From NCBI GenBank assembly GCA_021776195.1, contig JAJFGK010000015.1, positions 1 to 64,000 of the forward strand: DNA of 64,000 nt, given 5' to 3'. Both the position numbers and the translations under genes were made by a program. How positions within the stretch are numbered: position 1 is the stretch's first letter; every line of letters begins with the position of its first letter. Source of the DNA: Kiloniellaceae bacterium (GTDB lineage: Bacteria > Pseudomonadota > Alphaproteobacteria > Kiloniellales > Kiloniellaceae). The notes under the pieces were generated by a model. It had not been told where the DNA came from. It did not search any database and saw nothing but the letters and a program-made list of their open reading frames with translations. Shown here in pieces: positions 25,370-33,816 of the stretch.

Positions 25370-26662
25370 TTACCCTTTTCTGCGATAGGCCAGAGTTCCG
25401 CGCCGCTGGCCTTCCAGATCCTTCAACCGTTCGGTGGCAAAGCCGGTCACGCCGCGCCAGCCATCCTTGCCGGTCTCGAACACCACCAGGGCCGGCACGG
25501 CCTGGCGAGCCTGCCCCGGACCCGATCCGGGAGCGACCGTAAAGCGCGCCAGGTAACGCCGCCGCAAAACGAAGCTGCCGGGCTTGTCCCGCCGCTCGTC
25601 CCATACCCACCAGATCTCATCCGGGTCTTTGATGGCGTCGGCGAGCAGACTGGCGAAGCGTTCGCGGCCGCGCTTCTTGACCTTCAAGACGCCCGAGGCG
25701 TTGCGAAAGATCTCCTCGCCGATCACCAGATCCTCGCCGGCCTTGTCTGTGAAGATCATCGGCTTCTGGCGGGTCGCACCAAAGGGCCTCAGTAGCGCCG
25801 TAATGTAAGTCTCGTCCGGCAGGTCCGGCGCCAGGATGCGCGAGGCACTCCGGCGCCGGGCTGGCGGCAAGGGCGGCAGCTCGACGCCAGGCGGAAAGGA
25901 GGTCGGCAGGCCGCCGAGCGGCGGCGGCGTGAAGGCGCGCAGACGAGCCTTGCCGACATTGTGGGCAAAGCCGGCATCGATCCCGGCGGGCACCTGGACG
26001 ACCTCGCCGGTTCGCTTGTTGATGAAGGGCCGGCGCTCGATCGCCGGTGCGGCCGCCGAAGGCGTCAGGCCTCGGCGCTCCAGGTCGCGGTCGGAGAATT
26101 GCAGGACAACGCAGCGGCAGCGCCAGCCGTTCGGCGGGTAGTGCGTGTCCCACCAGGGATCATCCACCCGCAAGATCGTCGGCCGGTTATCCCAAGCAGC
26201 ATGCAGTGGCCGTACACGGTCGTCGTCGGCGTCCTTGTACATCAGCCAGGGCCGGCGCCTGGCCACGCGCTCGATGCGCCGCCAGCGGCCGGCCGCATGG
26301 GCGGTGCGCATGTTCACGTCGTAGATCAGCGACAGGCGTCGGCGCGATCCGAGCTGCGCCAGAACCGTCTCGCCATTCAGCGGATCGAGGACCCGCTGTT
26401 TGCCCCACCAGCCTTTCGCCGCCAGGGTTGGCTCCAGGTTCTTGATGAAGTCGGCCTTTGAGACGCCGGTCGCGATCGCCTTGTCCAGGGCGTCGCGCAT
26501 GTCTTCCAGGAGGTCGATCCGCATGGCTTTGGCCACGGTGAAGGCGGCGGCGTGTTCGGCCTGCCAGACGTCCTGCCAGGCAAAGCCGATGGCAAAGCCC
26601 TTCGACCGGAAGAAGTCGACCGCCTCTTTCGCCGGGAGGGATTGGAACTCGACCTGGGCCAC
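25370..26662 (-). CDS. F-type head morphogenesis protein fused to a PBECR-type nuclease domain
   Basis: 430 residues. Residues about 40-200 are the phage Mu F-like domain, ending in HYPPNGWRCRCVV, the signature of this minor head protein (PF04233). A proline-rich linker (about 247-270) leads to a C-terminal domain, about 283-430. That domain contains PMIFTDKAGEDLVIGEEIF, GRERFASLLADAI, EIWWVWDE and ALVVFETGKDGWRGVTGF, which fits the phage barnase-EndoU-ColicinE5/D-RelE-like nuclease (PBECR2) group. Such domains are thought to be injected or to cut host RNA. The head domain suggests it is packaged in the virion. Confidence 0.85.
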   Translation of the reverse strand: MAQVEFQSLPAKEAVDFFRSKGFAIGFAWQDVWQAEHAAAFTVAKAMRIDLLEDMRDALDKAIATGVSKADFIKNLEPTLAAKGWWGKQRVLDPLNGETVLAQLGSRRRLSLIYDVNMRTAHAAGRWRRIERVARRRPWLMYKDADDDRVRPLHAAWDNRPTILRVDDPWWDTHYPPNGWRCRCVVLQFSDRDLERRGLTPSAAAPAIERRPFINKRTGEVVQVPAGIDAGFAHNVGKARLRAFTPPPLGGLPTSFPPGVELPPLPPARRRSASRILAPDLPDETYITALLRPFGATRQKPMIFTDKAGEDLVIGEEIFRNASGVLKVKKRGRERFASLLADAIKDPDEIWWVWDERRDKPGSFVLRRRYLARFTVAPGSGPGQARQAVPALVVFETGKDGWRGVTGFATERLKDLEGQRRGTLAYRRKG

Positions 26663-26671
26663 TCGCTATTC

Positions 26672-26956
26672 CTAGCCGGCCTGGTCGCGGACCTCGACCC
26701 AATCTTCGGCCAGCTCGTCCTCCTGGGTCGAGTTCCAGACCCCGCAGGTGCCGTCGAGATAGCAAACGTCGATGTGCGAGCGATACTTGATGAGGGTGCC
26801 TTCCTTGAAAATGCCGAGCAGCGGCGCCCGTGACACGGTGAACTCGGACCCCGGCACCATGTAGATGAACTTCGTATAGACCCAGCCGCTGCGCGCGACC
26901 CGGCCGCCGCGCTTCAGCAGCTCCAGCGCCAGCGAATAGTCAAACTTGCCTTCCAT
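26672..26956 (-). CDS. tad2: DUF2829 protein, Tad2 (anti-Thoeris) family
   Basis: 94 residues, the length of the family. The match to the DUF2829 pattern runs end to end: FDYSLALELLKRGGRVARSGW, then FIYMVPGSEFTV, RAPLLGIFKEGT, IKYRSHID, TCGVWNSTQEDELAEDW. Tad2 proteins are phage-encoded sponges that bind the cyclic ADP-ribose signal of Thoeris; some relatives also bind CBASS nucleotides. That this copy does so is inference from family. It lies inside the head operon, 9 bp after the F gene upstream side and 1 bp before the portal gene stop side, so it is made late unless it has its own promoter. Confidence 0.85.
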   Translation of the reverse strand: MEGKFDYSLALELLKRGGRVARSGWVYTKFIYMVPGSEFTVSRAPLLGIFKEGTLIKYRSHIDVCYLDGTCGVWNSTQEDELAEDWVEVRDQAG

Positions 26957-26957
26957 G

Positions 26958-28490
26958 CTACAGCTCCTCGTCTTCGATGTCGTTGATCGGCGCGGCGGCC
27001 TCGCCGGCCAGGGCGGCCTGGAAATGGGCGCGGGCGACCGACTCGCCGAAGGCCGACAGATCCATGCCGGCGACCGCCTTGGCCAGGTTGTCGCGGGCGG
27101 CCTCTAGACTGGGCTCGGACTCCAGGAAGTCTCGAAGGCCGCCCTCGATCGGCGCCATGGCCGCGGATAGTTCGCCACGTTCGAAGAGGTCTTCGAAATA
27201 GCGCTGGACCGCGTCGGGCGCCAGGGCCTCCGCAAAGTCCTCGTCATCGTCTTCTTGGTTCTCTTGGTCTGACGTCTGACTGGCGCCTGCCCCGGCTCGC
27301 GAGCCGGGGTCTTCTGTCTTCCGGCGCACCCAGCCGTCGCCATATGTCTCCTTGATGTAGGCCTCGGTCGGCTCGAAGCCGAGCGCCTGGATCTGGTTGT
27401 CGCGCTCGGCGATCTCCTTCAAATCCGGCTCGTCTTCGATGCGCCGGCGGATGGTCGGCGGGTTGGCGCCGGGGAAGTTCCACTCGGTCAGCCAGACCGC
27501 CGGGCCGCAGTTGAAGGAGCTGCACACCAGGTCGGCGTCTTCCTTGATGACGTCGTCCTTGACGTCTTCGTGAACCTCGCCCTGCGCCAACGAGGAGCCG
27601 TCATCCGTGGTCATGGTCTGTGACAGCACGATCTTCGAGATGGCCGCGTCCCAATAGGCCAAAAAGGCCAGGAAGTCGCCGCCGGATTGTTTGAGCGATT
27701 GCAGCAGCTCGACCATGAAGCCGTCAGGAAGCGCGATCGCCGCCTCGGTCGAGACCGACATGGCGGCCTCCAAGGCGAGCTTGATCTCAGCCTCCGTGGC
27801 ACCGGGCGGATACTTGGCCAACGACGTCGGCGTGCCGAACTTCTCCAGGGCGATGGCCCAGAACTTTGCGGCGTTGCGCTTGAGGTAGCAGGGCCAATAG
27901 AGGAAGTGCCCCAGGCCGCGACCATAGGGGTCCTCGTCGTCGTCGGCGCCGGCCGAGAAGACCCAGAACTTGCGGGCCGGCATCACCAGGCCCTTGTGAT
28001 TGTCGCGGGTGATCAGGCGCAGGCGGTTGTCAGCGTCGAAGCGGAATCGCCGTTGCCGGCGCACCTTGATGTCGTCAATGACGATCCGCGCGCCATCGCG
28101 CGCCCAGAGCATCTCGCCGACGGCATAGCCGTAGTGGATAGCAATCAGCATCTTCTTGGTCTTGCCGTCGAAGTCGAGGGCTTCGAGCTGCTCGCGCAGG
28201 AAATCCGCGGCGGCGGTGTCGGCCGCGGCTGTGCTGGCCGCCTCCACCACCAGTTCGCGGGAGACCACGGCCGACCGGCGCTGCTGGAAGGTGGAGTGGA
28301 CCTGGTGGTCGCGCAGCAGCGTTTCGTAGGCTTCCAGGTTGAACCCGAGCGCCCTGAGAGTCTTGTCGGTCGGTTGCAGGATCTCATCGACAAAGCCGCC
28401 CAGCTCGATGTCGAGCGCCCGCGACGCGACCTCCCCCAGGATCGGTGACTTGATCTTTTTTTTCCTGTTGCGTCTTCGACGACTAGCCAT
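26958..28490 (-). CDS. Portal protein (DUF935, Mu gp29-like)
   Basis: 510 residues. The basic start (SRRRRNRKKKIK) leads into the DUF935 pattern: LRALGFNLEAYETLLRDHQV, then QQRRSAVVSREL, FHYGYAVGEMLW-like IAIHYGYAVGEMLW, KFGTPTSLAKYPPG and ISKIVLSQTMTTDDG. The end (about 400-510) is charged and variable. The start overlaps the end of the large terminase gene by 8 bp. It forms the DNA channel at the capsid vertex. Confidence 0.92.
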   Translation of the reverse strand: MASRRRRNRKKKIKSPILGEVASRALDIELGGFVDEILQPTDKTLRALGFNLEAYETLLRDHQVHSTFQQRRSAVVSRELVVEAASTAAADTAAADFLREQLEALDFDGKTKKMLIAIHYGYAVGEMLWARDGARIVIDDIKVRRQRRFRFDADNRLRLITRDNHKGLVMPARKFWVFSAGADDDEDPYGRGLGHFLYWPCYLKRNAAKFWAIALEKFGTPTSLAKYPPGATEAEIKLALEAAMSVSTEAAIALPDGFMVELLQSLKQSGGDFLAFLAYWDAAISKIVLSQTMTTDDGSSLAQGEVHEDVKDDVIKEDADLVCSSFNCGPAVWLTEWNFPGANPPTIRRRIEDEPDLKEIAERDNQIQALGFEPTEAYIKETYGDGWVRRKTEDPGSRAGAGASQTSDQENQEDDDEDFAEALAPDAVQRYFEDLFERGELSAAMAPIEGGLRDFLESEPSLEAARDNLAKAVAGMDLSAFGESVARAHFQAALAGEAAAPINDIEDEEL

Positions 28491-30141
28491 TCCAGCCCCT
28501 CCAATCCAATCCGCCGCCCGCCGGCCTCATGCCGCCCGAAGAGGCGCTCTCAAAGAGATCGCTGCCGCCGCCTTCTTCGAAGAGGCCGAAGGAATCGCGC
28601 GCTTGGCCGGCCGAGGAGAACGCGGGCAACGCCACGTTCTGGCGCGATGCGAAGTGGGCCAGGGCGGCGGCGATCGCCGAATCGCCGTGGCGCTTCTCGC
28701 CGTCCGCGCCTTCGTTGTGGACGCCCTCGGGGACCTTGGCGATGCCGCCCACCATGGTGACTTGGCGGTGATCGTCGATCACGTCGGCGTCCGCCGGCAG
28801 GGTCATGGCCTGGGCTTCCAGCGCGTCCTTGTAGGGCGGCATTTCCTCGCGGTACCACCCCTGCGACAGCATCACCTCGGCGATCCGCAGGACGCCGTAT
28901 TTCTGGGTCGCCCGTTCGGCCAGGTAGTGGCCGTTGCCCCTGGCGTCCAAAGCCCCGAAGAGGAAACGGGGAAGCCGGTCGACCACGTAGTAGAAGATCT
29001 GCTCCTGCTCGCGGAAGGGCACGTTGCGCAATTCAACGATGAAGGGCGTGTCCCGCAGAAGGTTCTGGGTCAGCAGCAGCGGCCAGATCACGCTGAGATC
29101 CCCAAGGCGCCCGAAGTCCTGGCCGACAAAGGACCGCAAGCCCGGCGGCAGCTCTTTCAGCAAGGGCAGTAAGGTCCGCTCACACCAGTCGCGGGCCTCG
29201 GCTTCGCGGATGTGATCTGGCAAGAGCTTGAAGGCGTCGGTCTGCGCCCAGCGGATCACCGGAATGTCGGGCCGCGAGCAGGCCTCCAGGATGACCAGCG
29301 GGAAAAACTGTCCTTCGCCCTCGCGGGGCACACAGAACAGCTCCTCGTCGCGGATCGCCGCGCGGGTGCCGTAGCCGCCGAGAATCCGGTTGTACCAGTC
29401 GCGCTTGCCCTCTTCGCTCGGGGTCCAGCCCTTGACCAGGCAGACCCGCTCATAGAGCCCGTTGCCCACGACTTGGTCGAAGGTGATGCGGTGGACCACG
29501 AAGTCGTTGCGGCCGGCGCGCGCGTCCTTCAGCAGCTCGTTGTAGGGGTTCGTCTCGCCGTTGTGGGTCGAGATGATGCGGATCTTGCCGCCCCAAATCA
29601 AAAGGGCCATGCAGGCGTCGATCACGCCCTGGACGTCCTGGTGGAAGGCGGCCTCGTCGATGACGACGATGCCCTGGAGACCACGGATCGAGGCCGGCCG
29701 GCTGGCCAGGGCGGTGACGCGGAAGCCCGAGGCGAAGGTGATGCGATAGGCGTTGATAAAGCGGCTCTCGCCGTCGTCGCGCTTGTCCTCGAACAGAAAC
29801 TCTTCGATTTCGGCCAGCACGCCGGCGACGGTCCGCGCGAAGAAGGCGCAGTAGCCGATGAACTCCAGGCCCTTCTCCTTGGTGTCGCCGATGTACCAGA
29901 TGTTTTCGCCGCCGGCGCTGGGCGCCGAGGCAGCGGTGATCGTGTCGTCGAAGGCCTCCGCGAAGGTGAAGCCGGAACGTCGGCACTTCTCGGCGATCTT
30001 CAGCCAGGCGAGATCTTCGGTCCACTTCCGCTGGTGGGCCATGAGGAAGCCGTCGGCCATCGGGTCGAGATCCTCGGGGATCGAACGCACCGAGTCTGGC
30101 AGTCCTTCCCATGGGACCGTGCCGAGGATCTCATCCGGCAT
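28483..30141 (-). CDS. Large terminase subunit (Mu gp28-like)
   Basis: 552 residues. The ATPase part has the adenine/Walker A equivalent EKCRRSGFTFAEA (about 51-63), which departs from the classic GxxGxGK as in Mu gp28, and the Walker B GIVVIDEAAF (157-166; Asp162, Glu163). The coupling motif is STHNGETNPYNEL. The nuclease part begins with QDFGRLGDLSV (Asp342). Mu-type terminases cut headfuls from DNA next to the element. The gene overlaps those before and after it. Confidence 0.93.
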   Translation of the reverse strand: MPDEILGTVPWEGLPDSVRSIPEDLDPMADGFLMAHQRKWTEDLAWLKIAEKCRRSGFTFAEAFDDTITAASAPSAGGENIWYIGDTKEKGLEFIGYCAFFARTVAGVLAEIEEFLFEDKRDDGESRFINAYRITFASGFRVTALASRPASIRGLQGIVVIDEAAFHQDVQGVIDACMALLIWGGKIRIISTHNGETNPYNELLKDARAGRNDFVVHRITFDQVVGNGLYERVCLVKGWTPSEEGKRDWYNRILGGYGTRAAIRDEELFCVPREGEGQFFPLVILEACSRPDIPVIRWAQTDAFKLLPDHIREAEARDWCERTLLPLLKELPPGLRSFVGQDFGRLGDLSVIWPLLLTQNLLRDTPFIVELRNVPFREQEQIFYYVVDRLPRFLFGALDARGNGHYLAERATQKYGVLRIAEVMLSQGWYREEMPPYKDALEAQAMTLPADADVIDDHRQVTMVGGIAKVPEGVHNEGADGEKRHGDSAIAAALAHFASRQNVALPAFSSAGQARDSFGLFEEGGGSDLFESASSGGMRPAGGGLDWRGWNG

Positions 30142-30676
30142 CGGGCTTGACCTTGACCCCGGCCAGCTTCTTGCGCAGCTCGGCCGCGCGCTCGGCCGTC
30201 AGGCCCATCTCCTGGGCGACGGTCTCGGCCTGCTTGGCCATCTTGCCCTGCATCTCCTTGCGGATCTTCAGCTCACGCTCTAGGGAGAGCTTACCGGCGC
30301 CCTCCAGATCCTTAATCGCCTTGGCCAGGCGCATGATGTCTTGCGGCTTGGCGGCGGCCTCGGTGTCGCCCATCTCCGCCAGGGTCTGGAAGGCGACAGT
30401 CTTCAGCATCTCGGCGATCAACCGGCCGACGTCGCCGTTGGGGTCCTCGCCCAATTTGGCTACCCAGACCGCGGCGACCTCTTGGGCCTCGCGGTATCGA
30501 GCCAGGGAGTCTTCGTATTTCTTCTTGTAGCGCCCGACGGAGGATCGCGAGACCTCCGCGCCCCACTCTTTCAGGTGCCCGACGATATCCTCGATCGTGC
30601 GGCCCTGACGCACCAGGGCGTCGACCTGGTCGCGCAGGCCCTTGTCGAGGTAACTGATCTTGGAGCGCTTGGGCAT
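30131..30676 (-). CDS. DUF3486 small terminase-type protein (Mu gp27-like)
   Basis: 181 residues. The N-terminal HTH (DKGLRDQVDALVRQGRTIEDIV, then SRSSVGRYKKKYED) and the helical C-part (LERELKIRKEMQGKMAKQ) match DUF3486. In Mu this gene precedes the large terminase and is thought to recognise the packaging site. It overlaps the large terminase gene by 11 bp. Confidence 0.9.
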   Translation of the reverse strand: MPKRSKISYLDKGLRDQVDALVRQGRTIEDIVGHLKEWGAEVSRSSVGRYKKKYEDSLARYREAQEVAAVWVAKLGEDPNGDVGRLIAEMLKTVAFQTLAEMGDTEAAAKPQDIMRLAKAIKDLEGAGKLSLERELKIRKEMQGKMAKQAETVAQEMGLTAERAAELRKKLAGVKVKPDAG

Positions 30677-30688
30677 GGGCGGCGGCCG

Positions 30689-30979
30689 TCAGGGGCCGGG
30701 GCGCTTGACGCCCGGATGGCTGGCCTTGCCGGCGGCAACGTCCTGGCCGCGCTCGGTGATCCGGGCGACCTTGAGGCCGGCGATGTCTTCAAGGCTGATG
30801 AGCTGTTGTTCTTCCAGCCAGGCCAACTCGGCGGCCATCTGGTCGCGGTTGGTCGTCACGCCGAAGTCGTTGCAGACGGCGTTCAAGAGGCTTTCGTTGG
30901 CCGTGTAACCGGGCGCCTCGTTCAGGGCGCGCAGGATCGTCAGACGGCGATGCTTGGAGAGGGTTTCGGCGTAGCTCAT
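30689..30979 (-). CDS. Winged-helix protein (Mu gp26-like)
   Basis: 96 residues: SKHRRLTILRALNEAPGYTANESLL, then TTNRDQMAAELAWLEEQQLISLED, a winged-helix fold of the type found next to the Mu small terminase (VpaChn25_0724-like). Probably DNA-binding in packaging or late control; function not proven. Confidence 0.85.
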   Translation of the reverse strand: MSYAETLSKHRRLTILRALNEAPGYTANESLLNAVCNDFGVTTNRDQMAAELAWLEEQQLISLEDIAGLKVARITERGQDVAAGKASHPGVKRPGP

Positions 30980-31368
30980 GGCGCGTCCTTCTTGGTCAGA
31001 AGGTGTTCCTCGATCCGACTGATCGATTTGCGCATCACGTCTCGGGAATCTTTGATCCCGTCGACCGTCGCCTTAAGACCTTGGATCGCGCCGCGCAGCC
31101 CTTCCACGCTCGACTGCACGCCGGCGACCTGCTCGGCTGTTGGCAGATGTTCCACTTTGCCCTCCAGTTTGGTGATGCGGTGGGCGTGCCGATCGAAGCG
31201 GTCATCAACACCCTTGAGCTGGGTGCCTACGCTCTCGTCGATTGCCTTGACGTGGTCGTGGGTGACGCGGTGGCGATTGGACGCCCACGCGAAGACACAG
31301 GCGGCCCCGGCGACCAGCGTGACCAGGATGTTCCAACCGACATTGAGCGCCGCCCAGTCAATTTCCAC
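30976..31368 (-). CDS. DUF2730 protein (Mu gp25-like), membrane-anchored coiled coil
   Basis: 130 residues from a GTG. An N-terminal membrane segment (WNILVTLVAGAACVFAWA, about 11-29) is followed by a long coiled coil with repeats of the form GVDDRFDRHAHRI and SVEGLRGAIQGLK. Matches DUF2730 of Mu-like phages. The stop overlaps the next start (ATGA). Sometimes suggested as holin- or spanin-like; this is unproven. Confidence 0.85.
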   Translation of the reverse strand: MEIDWAALNVGWNILVTLVAGAACVFAWASNRHRVTHDHVKAIDESVGTQLKGVDDRFDRHAHRITKLEGKVEHLPTAEQVAGVQSSVEGLRGAIQGLKATVDGIKDSRDVMRKSISRIEEHLLTKKDAP

Positions 31369-31374
31369 GGTTGG

Positions 31375-32028
31375 CTAGTCCAGGCTTTGCAATAGGGTCG
31401 AGTTGACCGCCGGCACCCCGGCGATGGCGGCTATTCTGTCAGCGTTCCACTCGATGCGCTTGCGGAAGATGGCGATCAGTTCGTCCGGCGTTCGGCGGCC
31501 GTCCGATTGGTCTTGCCACAAGATGTCGATATCGGCTTTTAGGGCCTCGCCCTTGCCGGCCCGCAACAGCGAGCCCAAAACCCGGCTAGGTCGCAAGCCG
31601 GACGTGATTAGGCCGACGAGGCGGTTCTCGTTCGCCTGAAGAACGCCTCGGCCCATGGCGACCGCGGCCTCGTAGAGGTCGGCGTTGGTGAAGGCCGCCT
31701 GGTCCGGATCGCCAGTCGACAGCTCGCTGATCTTCGACAAGATGACCATCGAAAGGCCCAGTGCGGCAGGGGCGTCATCGCCGTCTTGCGTGGTCACGCG
31801 CTCGCGCATGACCTCGACCACCACCACTCCCGCCATGGCAAAGCGCGCGACGCGCTGCTCGCGGGACGTCGCCTCATAGAGCTGGTCCAGGGCCTTGTCG
31901 CCCAGCGCGCCGCTGTCGCGGGTCGCGGTGCAGGCGCCTAGAAACAGGAGCGCCAGCACGACAAGGGCCAGCGTGAACCATTGCCAAAAGCTGGGAATCC
32001 TAGCGAACAGGTCGGTCATCTCTTCCAT
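31375..32028 (-). CDS. Putative phage lipoprotein
   Basis: 217 residues. An N-terminal hydrophobic helix (FTLALVVLALLFLGAC, about 18-33) ends in a lipobox LGAC, so Cys33 is a likely lipidation site. The rest is helical with no recognised domain. It is the first gene after Mor and a 192-bp gap, so it probably heads the Mor-driven operon. In Mu that operon begins with lysis genes; this protein could belong to a lysis module, but no endolysin or clear holin is next to it. Confidence 0.7.
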   Translation of the reverse strand: MEEMTDLFARIPSFWQWFTLALVVLALLFLGACTATRDSGALGDKALDQLYEATSREQRVARFAMAGVVVVEVMRERVTTQDGDDAPAALGLSMVILSKISELSTGDPDQAAFTNADLYEAAVAMGRGVLQANENRLVGLITSGLRPSRVLGSLLRAGKGEALKADIDILWQDQSDGRRTPDELIAIFRKRIEWNADRIAAIAGVPAVNSTLLQSLD

Positions 32029-32193
32029 CTCCGGCTCCCATGAATGAGCGACCAGACCGAGCAGCTCCCCAAGGCGAGAAACACCTGGCCTGGTCCGGCG
32101 CGAACTGTTGACAGCCGCTTGCCGCGCTTCTCGATTTTCGGGGATTGCTCAGCCTGGCCATGGCGGCGAGACTAGGTCGCGTGACGGGATGCC

Positions 32194-32220
32194 GGTTACC
32201 CGGAACTTGTTCCGGGGGCC
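32194..32220. repeat. Palindromic repeat, copy B
   Basis: GGTTACCCGGAACTTGTTCC followed by GGGGGCC. It differs from copy A (25043-25068) at the centre base (T for A) and at the right edge. It lies directly after the Mor stop codon, 165 bp upstream of the lipoprotein gene. Confidence 0.75.
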
Positions 32221-32595
32221 TCAGCGTTTGTCGAACAGCTTGGGTTGGCGCGGGTCGTTACCGGCGTTCTTGACCTTGCGCACATAACGGGCTGTGCAGT
32301 TGAGCCGTTGGGCAATGCTGTTGTTGGTGCCTTGCGCGCGGGCGATCGCCTGGGCCTTCCTGGCCACGAAGCGCGGTACGCAGATCTGGTCGCCGCCGTA
32401 CTCGGTCGCCAGTTTCTTCGCAGCCTCCATCCCGATTGCCGCGACCACCGGCGAGGTCTCGCTCGGCTGCAAGGGCACGTAGATGTCCTCACAGCCACCG
32501 AAGGCTCCGACAAGGTCGAGGGTCGCCTTCAGTCCGATAAGCCGTTCCAGTTCGACCAGGAAGGGCGGAAGGATGGATTGTTCAGGGGCGTCCAA
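32221..32595 (-). CDS. mor: Mor-family middle-operon activator
   Basis: 124 residues from a TTG; the next Met is too far in. The Mor pattern is clear: GGCEDIYVPLQ, AAKKLATEYGGDQICVPRF, then a C-terminal helix-turn-helix, NNSIAQRLNCTARYVRKVKN. In Mu, Mor is the last gene of the early operon and turns on the middle promoter with sigma-70 RNA polymerase. Here it is also the last early gene, followed by a gap and then the late genes. No separate C-type activator was found. Confidence 0.92.
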   Translation of the reverse strand: MDAPEQSILPPFLVELERLIGLKATLDLVGAFGGCEDIYVPLQPSETSPVVAAIGMEAAKKLATEYGGDQICVPRFVARKAQAIARAQGTNNSIAQRLNCTARYVRKVKNAGNDPRQPKLFDKR

Positions 32596-32598
32596 GGG

Positions 32599-32871
32599 TC
32601 AGACGGCCTGCAATTCGTCGGGCAGCAAACGCACAGTCACGCTGTCCTGGCAGCTCCAGCCGTCGCGCCTGCGTCGCCAGACGAAGGTGATGGTGATCCC
32701 GCCGTCCGTGCGCCTGTAAGGGCGGCAAGTCTCCTTCAGCTTGAACCCGCGTTGCAGGCGTGTCTCGTGATCCTCCAGAATATCGGGCAGGCATTCGATG
32801 ATCGGCAGGGCGGCCTGTGCCGGCAAGTGGCGGCCCGGCCGCGGCAGCCGTGATCGCCGCGCATTCTTCAC
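32599..32871 (-). CDS. Small early phage protein, GTG start
   Basis: 90 residues from a GTG that overlaps the previous stop (GTGA). The C-terminal half, CRPYRRTDGGITITFVWRRRRDGWSCQD, is a compact beta-rich basic stretch. Function unknown. The following gene is Mor. Confidence 0.6.
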   Translation of the reverse strand: MKNARRSRLPRPGRHLPAQAALPIIECLPDILEDHETRLQRGFKLKETCRPYRRTDGGITITFVWRRRRDGWSCQDSVTVRLLPDELQAV

Positions 32872-33089
32872 CGGACCAGGCTTTCCAGCTTGTCGGCCGC
32901 CATCTCGGCGTGGCTCATGGCGTAGTGATCGAAGCGGCATTCGTGCTGGAGAGCGCGCGCGACACCTGCTGCGATCTCCTCGCGGCTGTAGCCCGCTTCG
33001 TCGTGGTTTAGAAACAACTCATGGGCGGCCGCCGCGACCTTCTGGATCTTGGTCGGCTCAGTCGGAATGCTGGTGGGTCTGTTGTTCAT
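32868..33089 (-). CDS. Small early phage protein
   Basis: 73 residues from the ATG at 33089, chosen because AAGGAAAGAG precedes it. Helical: IQKVAAAAHELFLNH, then YSREEIAAGVARALQHEC and HAEMAADKLESLV. It overlaps the GemA gene by 32 bp. Function unknown. Confidence 0.65.
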   Translation of the reverse strand: MNNRPTSIPTEPTKIQKVAAAAHELFLNHDEAGYSREEIAAGVARALQHECRFDHYAMSHAEMAADKLESLVR

Positions 33090-33804
33090 GGCTCTTTCCT
33101 TCTGTCCTCTGTGGGCTGTCATCTGTCGTCTGGTTTGCCTTGCGGATCATCCGGCCCAGGGCCGCGATCAGTTCGTCGAAATCGGCCGGGTCGTAATGGG
33201 TGAAACCGCGCTGCTTGCCGGTGACCCTTCCGCCGTAGTGTTCGGCCGTGACGGAGTCGGGATGTCGGATCTGACCCAGCTCCAGCAGCCGCCGCCACTG
33301 GGCGTCGATCACGCAACGCCGCGCCCGGATCGCGGGGGCCAGCCCCTTGTAATCGTCCCAATCGACGCCGGCGCGCCGCAGCATCGCCTTCAGGGCCTCG
33401 ATCACCCGGAAGGAGTCATCGACGGTCAGCCATTCGGCGTTGTCGATATCGACCTGTCGGCAGATGAAGGCGGACAGCGCCTCGTCGTCCCCGGACTCAA
33501 GCGCGCCGAGATGCCAGAGCGAGAGCCACAGGGCGCGGATCTTCCCGACCACCGCCTTGCTGGCGCTTGTCCCCTTGGGCTTGGACTTGGTCGCCTTCCT
33601 GGTCGGCTTGCTGCATCCGAGGCCTTTAAAGTAGTCGCAGACCTTTTGCAGCTCGGCCTCGGTCATCAAGGTCGTCGAGGAATGGCCGCCCTCTCTCAAA
33701 AGCACCGCGCGATAGCCCTCATCGTCGAGCGCAAAGTGCTTCTGCGCCATGTGGATGAACATGCCCATCCTGCGCGCCCGTTCCGTCACCACCTTCTTTG
33801 GCAT
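33058..33804 (-). CDS. gemA: GemA-like regulator (DUF1018, Mu gp16)
   Basis: 248 residues. The DUF1018 core lies at residues 17-170: FIHMAQKHFALDDEGYRAVLL, then TEAELQKVCDYFKGLG, KIRALWLSLWHLGAL, then the C-terminal MLRRAGVDWDDYKG-type motif. Mu GemA alters host gene expression and gyrase-linked functions. It lies among semi-essential early genes as in Mu. The last 20 residues form a glutamine/histidine-rich tail. Confidence 0.9.
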   Translation of the reverse strand: MPKKVVTERARRMGMFIHMAQKHFALDDEGYRAVLLREGGHSSTTLMTEAELQKVCDYFKGLGCSKPTRKATKSKPKGTSASKAVVGKIRALWLSLWHLGALESGDDEALSAFICRQVDIDNAEWLTVDDSFRVIEALKAMLRRAGVDWDDYKGLAPAIRARRCVIDAQWRRLLELGQIRHPDSVTAEHYGGRVTGKQRGFTHYDPADFDELIAALGRMIRKANQTTDDSPQRTEGKSHEQQTHQHSD

Positions 33805-33816
33805 GCTGGTTTCTCC

